The notes under the pieces: generated by a model
The model's database searches: none
What the model was told of the DNA's origin: nothing
What the model saw: the letters and a program-made list of their open reading frames with translations, nothing else
Translations under genes and position numbers: made by a program
Shown here: piece after piece, positions 60,371 to 64,000 of the stretch
Layout of the letters: the number at the start of each line of letters is the position of its first letter
Position numbering within the stretch: the first letter of the stretch is position 1
Assembly: GCF_020615385.1 (NCBI RefSeq)
Contig: NZ_JAJAVB010000025.1
Location: forward strand, 209,296 to 273,295
DNA from: Jiella soli
GTDB lineage: Bacteria; Pseudomonadota; Alphaproteobacteria; Rhizobiales; Rhizobiaceae
Length of the DNA: 64,000 nucleotides
Reading direction: 5' to 3'

Positions 60371-61288
60371 TCAGACCTTCTCGACTTCGGGCCGTCCGAG
60401 CAGGCCGGAGGGCATGAAGATCAGGACGATGGCCAGGATCGAGAAGGCCGCGACGTCCTTGTATTCGACGGTGAAATAGCCCGACCAGAAGGTCTCGATC
60501 AGGCCGATGGCAAGGCCGCCGAGCATGGCGCCCGGGAGCGACCCGATGCCGCCGAGAACGGCCGCGGTGAAGGCTTTCACGCCGGCGATGAAGCCGATGT
60601 AGAAGTCGATCACCCCGTAATAGAGAAGGTACATCATCCCCGCGACCGCGGCGAGCGAGGCGCCCATCACGAAGGTCAGAGAGATCGTCCGGTCGACATT
60701 GACGCCGAGCAGGGAGGCCATCTTGCGGTCCTGCTCGCAGGCGCGCTGCTGGCGCCCGAGCGAGGTGCGCGAGATGATCAGCGAGAAGATCACCATCAAG
60801 ACGATGGTCATGCCGATGATGATGATCTGCATGTAGGACAGCTGGACGACGATGCCGCTGGGGCTATCCATCAGCGTGATGCCGCCCTGGATCTGCGGCG
60901 GCAGCGGCTTGACGCGCGCCCCTTGCGTCACCTGGACGAAGTTCTGCAGGAAGATCGACATGCCGATCGCGGTGATCAGCGGGGCGAGGCGGAAGGAGCC
61001 GCGCAACGGGCGGTAGGCGACGCGCTCGATCGTCCAGCCCCACATCGCCGTGAAGATCATGGCGACGATGACCATCAGGAGAAGCACGATCGGAAGGAAG
61101 GTGATTCCGAGCGCCGCAAGTCCCAGGAAGACGGTCAGCGCGATGAACGCGCCGATCATGAAGATCTCGCCATGAGCGAAGTTGATCATGCCGATTATGC
61201 CGTAGACCATCGTATAGCCGATGGCGATCAAGCCGTAGATCGACCCGAGGGTGATCCCGTTGATCAGCTGCTGCAGAAAATATTCCAT
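60371..61288 (-). CDS. livH: Branched-chain amino acid ABC transporter permease LivH
   Basis: This 305-residue permease begins [20 protein letters not shown] and has the signature [18 protein letters not shown]. The EAA-like loop [20 protein letters not shown] and [20 protein letters not shown] are also typical. It is the first gene of the second liv operon on the minus strand, with its promoter expected in 61289-61682. Confidence 0.94.
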   Translation of the reverse strand: MEYFLQQLINGITLGSIYGLIAIGYTMVYGIIGMINFAHGEIFMIGAFIALTVFLGLAALGITFLPIVLLLMVIVAMIFTAMWGWTIERVAYRPLRGSFRLAPLITAIGMSIFLQNFVQVTQGARVKPLPPQIQGGITLMDSPSGIVVQLSYMQIIIIGMTIVLMVIFSLIISRTSLGRQQRACEQDRKMASLLGVNVDRTISLTFVMGASLAAVAGMMYLLYYGVIDFYIGFIAGVKAFTAAVLGGIGSLPGAMLGGLAIGLIETFWSGYFTVEYKDVAAFSILAIVLIFMPSGLLGRPEVEKV

Positions 61289-61682
61289 GAACCGCCCGTG
61301 TTCCGGTGCTTGTTGAATGCCTTCATGGGGCCGGTGCGGTGGGATCTGTCAGGAACGCCGCGCCGTGAGGCATGATGAATTCCACAGCAGTGTGGCCTGT
61401 GCAAGTTAATCCCGCAAGCGCCCATCGCTCCTCCACAGCCGGCATTGCGGACTTCGCGCGTCGCGACACGCCGGCCCCGCCTCTCGATCGGCTCACCGCG
61501 AACGGGCGGCAGTGTAGGCGCCCTGCAAGTCCTGGTGACAGCCATACGAAAGCCGCATAGGCTCATCGCCGGGTGGAAGAGCAGCCTGCCCAAGAGGCAA
61601 GCGGGGAGCGGGCCCGATCGAGACGACGGACATCAGCCGGCATGCCTGCGGAATCCGCACCGCCGTCTATCGCGGGAAGGGG
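61289..61682. promoter_or_regulatory. Divergent intergenic region between livH and the FIST gene
   Basis: These 394 bases hold no supported gene, apart from the possible upstream extension of the FIST reading frame. On the minus strand TTGCAC (61404-61399) followed 17 bases later by a weak -10 (AATTCA) could drive livH. A small palindrome CCACA-GCAG-TGTGG (61382-61395) overlaps the spacer of that promoter. Confidence 0.35.
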
Positions 61683-62795
61683 GTGGACGGGCTCTGTGCG
61701 TTCGCCGAGACCGTTGCGGCGGAAGACGACTTCTCCCTGGTCCTGGTGTTCTTCGACCCCGCCTTCGACGGCGGCGAACTGGCGCGCGGGCTGAAGCGCA
61801 GCCTCGCCGTTCCCACGCAGATCTGCTGCTCGACCGCCGGCGGCATCGGTCCGTTCGGCTATCTCGACGGCGGCGCGATCCTGATCCTGTTTCCGGCCGC
61901 GTCCTTCGAGGCGCTGGCCGCCGTGATCCCGGACCTTTCGGCGGGCGGCATGCGCGGCGGCGCCGAGATCGCCGAAGCGCTGCGCGGCCGCTTCGATCGT
62001 CTGATCGCGGAGCGGGCGCAGGGTGCGCCGCTGGCGCTCGCCTTCATCGACGGGCTGTCGATGCACGAGGAGATGGTCGTCGCCGCCTTCGACTCGGTCT
62101 TGCCGGACGTGCCGCTGGTCGGTGGCTCGGCCGGCGACCGGCTCGACTTCGGCGTCACCCGCGTCTCGCTCGACGGGCGCGTCTACGAGCACGGCGCGGT
62201 GCTGTGCCTGATCTGGTCGACAGTGCCGTTCAGGATCTTCAAGTCCGACCACTACCGGCCGACCCAGACGCGGCTCGTCGTCACCGAATCGGACCCCGAC
62301 CGGCGGCTGGTCACGGCGCTGAACGGCGCGCCGGCCGCCAGCGAATACGCAACCGTCCTCGGGCTGGATCCGCTCGGCCTAAACCGGTTCAGCTTCGCCT
62401 CCTATCCGGTCGTGGTGAAGATCGGCGGCGAGCACTATTGCCGCTCGATCCGGCGCATGGAGGAGAACGGCCTGTCCTTCTTCTGCGCCGTGGAGACCGG
62501 CGTCGTTCTCACCCTCGCCGAATCCCGCGACATGGCCGATTCGATGCGCGACGCGCTGTCGCGGGTCGCCGGGGACCTCGGCGGCATCGACGTCGTCGTC
62601 GGCTTCGATTGCGTGCTGCGCCGTGTCGAGGCGGAGGAGCGCCAGCTCAGCCGGCAGGTTGCTTCGGTGTTCTCCGACTACAAGGTGTTCGGCTTCACCA
62701 CCTATGGCGAACAGTACCGCTCCATGCATCTCAACCAGACCTTCACCGGCGTCGCCTTTGGCGCGGCGGCTGGCGATGCGGCCGGCTCCGCATGA
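61683..62795 (+). CDS. FIST-domain sensor protein (NosP-like)
   Basis: This 370-residue cytoplasmic protein is made of FIST_N (about 10-190; LVLVFFDPAFDGGELARGLK, QICCSTAGGIGPFG, VPLVGGSAGDRL) and FIST_C (about 195-350; VVVGFDCVLRRVEAEERQLS, VFGFTTYGEQYRSMHLNQTF). FIST proteins next to a hybrid kinase are the arrangement of NosP, a heme-based nitric oxide sensor, but many FIST proteins sense other small ligands. GTG 61683 is the only standard start; coding similarity appears to extend upstream (TAVYRGKG), so an unusual start is possible. Its stop overlaps the kinase start (ATGA). Confidence 0.84.
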   Translation: MDGLCAFAETVAAEDDFSLVLVFFDPAFDGGELARGLKRSLAVPTQICCSTAGGIGPFGYLDGGAILILFPAASFEALAAVIPDLSAGGMRGGAEIAEALRGRFDRLIAERAQGAPLALAFIDGLSMHEEMVVAAFDSVLPDVPLVGGSAGDRLDFGVTRVSLDGRVYEHGAVLCLIWSTVPFRIFKSDHYRPTQTRLVVTESDPDRRLVTALNGAPAASEYATVLGLDPLGLNRFSFASYPVVVKIGGEHYCRSIRRMEENGLSFFCAVETGVVLTLAESRDMADSMRDALSRVAGDLGGIDVVVGFDCVLRRVEAEERQLSRQVASVFSDYKVFGFTTYGEQYRSMHLNQTFTGVAFGAAAGDAAGSA

Positions 62796-64000
62796 ACCGC
62801 ATCCTCCTCGGCACGCTCGGCGCGATCGGCGAGGACGCGGTTCCAGACCGTCCACCGGAGGAGGTGCGCCGGCTGGAGCTCGTCAACGCCGCGTTGATGC
62901 GCCGCATCGAGCAGGTTACCGACAGCCAGGCCAACGCCTACTCGCTCTTCCAGACGGCGATCGACCTGGAATCGCAGGTTCGCCGGCGCACCGTCGAGCT
63001 CTCGCAGGCGCTGGCACGGGTCGAACAAACCAATCGCGAGAACCTCGCCGCGCTCGAACTTGCCGACCGCGCCAACCGGTCGAAGACGAAGTTCCTCGCC
63101 GCCGCGGGCCACGACATCCTGCAGCCCCTGAATGCGGCGCGCCTCTCCCTCTCCGCGCTGATCGCATCGGGGGTGGCCGAGGACGGCCATCGCTACGCGG
63201 CGAGCATCGACAAGGCGCTCGACACGATGGAGGGGCTGATCACCAGCGTTCTCGACATCGCGCGGCTCGACGCCGGAGCGATGACGCCGGAGATCGGCGA
63301 GATCTCGCTCTACGACCTGATCGCCAGCCTTGCCGCCGAATTCTCGCCGATCGCCGAGGGCAAGGGCCTCTCGCTGAGGGTCGCGGGACCGCAGGTGACG
63401 GCGCGAAGCGACGGCGCGCTCCTGCGCCGGCTGGTCGCCAATCTCGTCTCCAACGCCATCCGATATACCCGCGAAGGCGGCGTCCTGATCGGCCTCAGGC
63501 GCCGGGGCGACCAGGTGCGGCTCGACGTCTACGACACCGGCATGGGGATCGCGCCGGACCAGTACGAGCTGATCTTCCAGGAATTCCACCGCGGCCGCGT
63601 CGCCGGCGACGATCCGCGCGCGGCGATGGGCACCGGGCTCGGGCTCGGCCTCTCCATCGTCCGGCGCATCGCCGAGGCGCTCGGCCACCGCCTGTCCTTC
63701 CGCTCGGTCGAGGGGCGCGGCACGGTATTCTCGCTGATGCTGCCGGCGGTCGCCGAGCCGGCAAGGACCGTCCCGGTGCGGACCGCAGAATTCCGGCCGT
63801 CGGGCTTCGGCCTGGCACTTGCCAAGGTCCTGGTCGTCGAGAACGACCAGAGCGTGATGGACGCGACGCTGGCGCTTCTCGAACGCTGGTCCTGCACGGT
63901 GCGCACCGCGACGGAGATGCGCGACGCCTTGCCGATCCTTTCCCATGAGCGCTTCCATCCGGACGTCATCCTCGCCGATTTCTGGCTCGACAAGGGCCAG
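62792..64000 (+). CDS. Hybrid sensor histidine kinase, NahK-like (cut by right window edge)
   Basis: The first 403 residues are visible: no membrane helix, an N-terminal coiled coil (QVRRRTVELSQALARVEQTN), HisKA with His107 in LAAAGHDILQPLNAARLSLS, ATPase domain (NLVSNAIRYTREGG, DTGMGIAPDQYELIFQEF, GLGLGLSIVRRIAE), and the start of a receiver (VLVVENDQSVMD, phospho-Asp in ILADFWLD). The GHD-LQPLNAA block matches the kinase group paired with FIST proteins (NahK/ErcS'-like). The frame is open at the window end and the remainder of the receiver lies outside. It overlaps the FIST gene by 4 bases. Confidence 0.85.
   Translation, partial: MNRILLGTLGAIGEDAVPDRPPEEVRRLELVNAALMRRIEQVTDSQANAYSLFQTAIDLESQVRRRTVELSQALARVEQTNRENLAALELADRANRSKTKFLAAAGHDILQPLNAARLSLSALIASGVAEDGHRYAASIDKALDTMEGLITSVLDIARLDAGAMTPEIGEISLYDLIASLAAEFSPIAEGKGLSLRVAGPQVTARSDGALLRRLVANLVSNAIRYTREGGVLIGLRRRGDQVRLDVYDTGMGIAPDQYELIFQEFHRGRVAGDDPRAAMGTGLGLGLSIVRRIAEALGHRLSFRSVEGRGTVFSLMLPAVAEPARTVPVRTAEFRPSGFGLALAKVLVVENDQSVMDATLALLERWSCTVRTATEMRDALPILSHERFHPDVILADFWLDKGQ

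Noticed and set aside
62623-63948. 441-residue plus-strand open frame at the right end
   Set aside because: It is the wrong frame of the hybrid kinase. The in-frame reading from ATG 62792 shows the kinase motifs and simply runs off the window.
1-64000. tRNA, rRNA, CRISPR array, insertion sequence or prophage
   Set aside because: No T-loop/cloverleaf, repeat-spacer array, transposase or integrase pattern was seen on reading through; absence was not tested by a search program.

Overview
This is a GC-rich stretch of what looks like the chromosome of an alphaproteobacterium of the order Hyphomicrobiales (Rhizobiales). The main evidence is the acpXL-fabF2-fabF1-adh-lpxXL cluster for very-long-chain fatty acylated lipid A at 49511-54535. 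Order-typical small families (DUF1491, DUF5330, DUF6456, DUF6867), a DivJ/PdhS-like kinase and many HWE/HisKA_2-type kinases support this. A family such as Aurantimonadaceae is possible but cannot be fixed from the sequence alone. No rRNA, tRNA, CRISPR array, prophage or insertion sequence was recognised. Both window edges cut genes: a CorA transporter on the left and a hybrid histidine kinase on the right.

Layout. 1-1295: CorA N-terminus, Doc toxin and AbrB/MazE-type antitoxin (minus strand) behind a perfect 11-bp-arm palindrome. 1332-4918: both subunits of methylmalonyl-CoA mutase. 5077-6834: sensor kinase. 7351-10818: proVWX compatible-solute ABC transporter with intercistronic hairpins. 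10993-15380: HerA-like ATPase, small-molecule kinase, and a ring-cleaving dioxygenase/hydrolase pair. 15632-23512: alpha-2-macroglobulin and PbpC. 23756-26714: kinase/receiver/receiver-kinase signalling trio. 26931-27917: secreted protein with duplicated CAP domains. 27952-32805: first Liv-type ABC transporter. 32898-34630: hypothetical protein, DnaA-domain-IV-only protein and DUF6456. 34691-39864: SufE, DUF5330, DivJ-like kinase, peptidoglycan-binding protein, DUF1491 and a LysE exporter. 40002-46979: c-di-GMP region with an Amt-GGDEF-EAL fusion, a small protein, a lone receiver and a GGDEF-EAL protein. 47339-49373: L,D-transpeptidase, small hypothetical and universal stress protein. 49511-54535: VLCFA lipid A cluster. 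54864-55331: MarR regulator. 55442-61288: second, complete Liv operon. 61683-64000: FIST (NosP-like) sensor and its partner hybrid kinase.

Themes. The window is rich in environmental sensing (five histidine kinases, three receiver proteins, two c-di-GMP enzymes and a FIST sensor) and envelope functions (lipid A acylation, PbpC/A2M defence, L,D-transpeptidase, peptidoglycan binding). The most unusual item is the 1069-residue protein at 40002-43211. It joins an ammonium channel with intact pore residues to HAMP-like, PAS, GGDEF and EAL domains. Its start codon lies in the 3' arm of a perfect 9-bp hairpin. Together with the degenerate-GGDEF/EAL protein nearby and the FIST/hybrid-kinase pair, it suggests nitrogen-status (and possibly nitric-oxide) input into c-di-GMP control. 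Other items of note are a FabF2 paralogue lacking its catalytic cysteine, the absence of fabZXL from the lipid A cluster, and a DnaA-like protein reduced to its DNA-binding domain.
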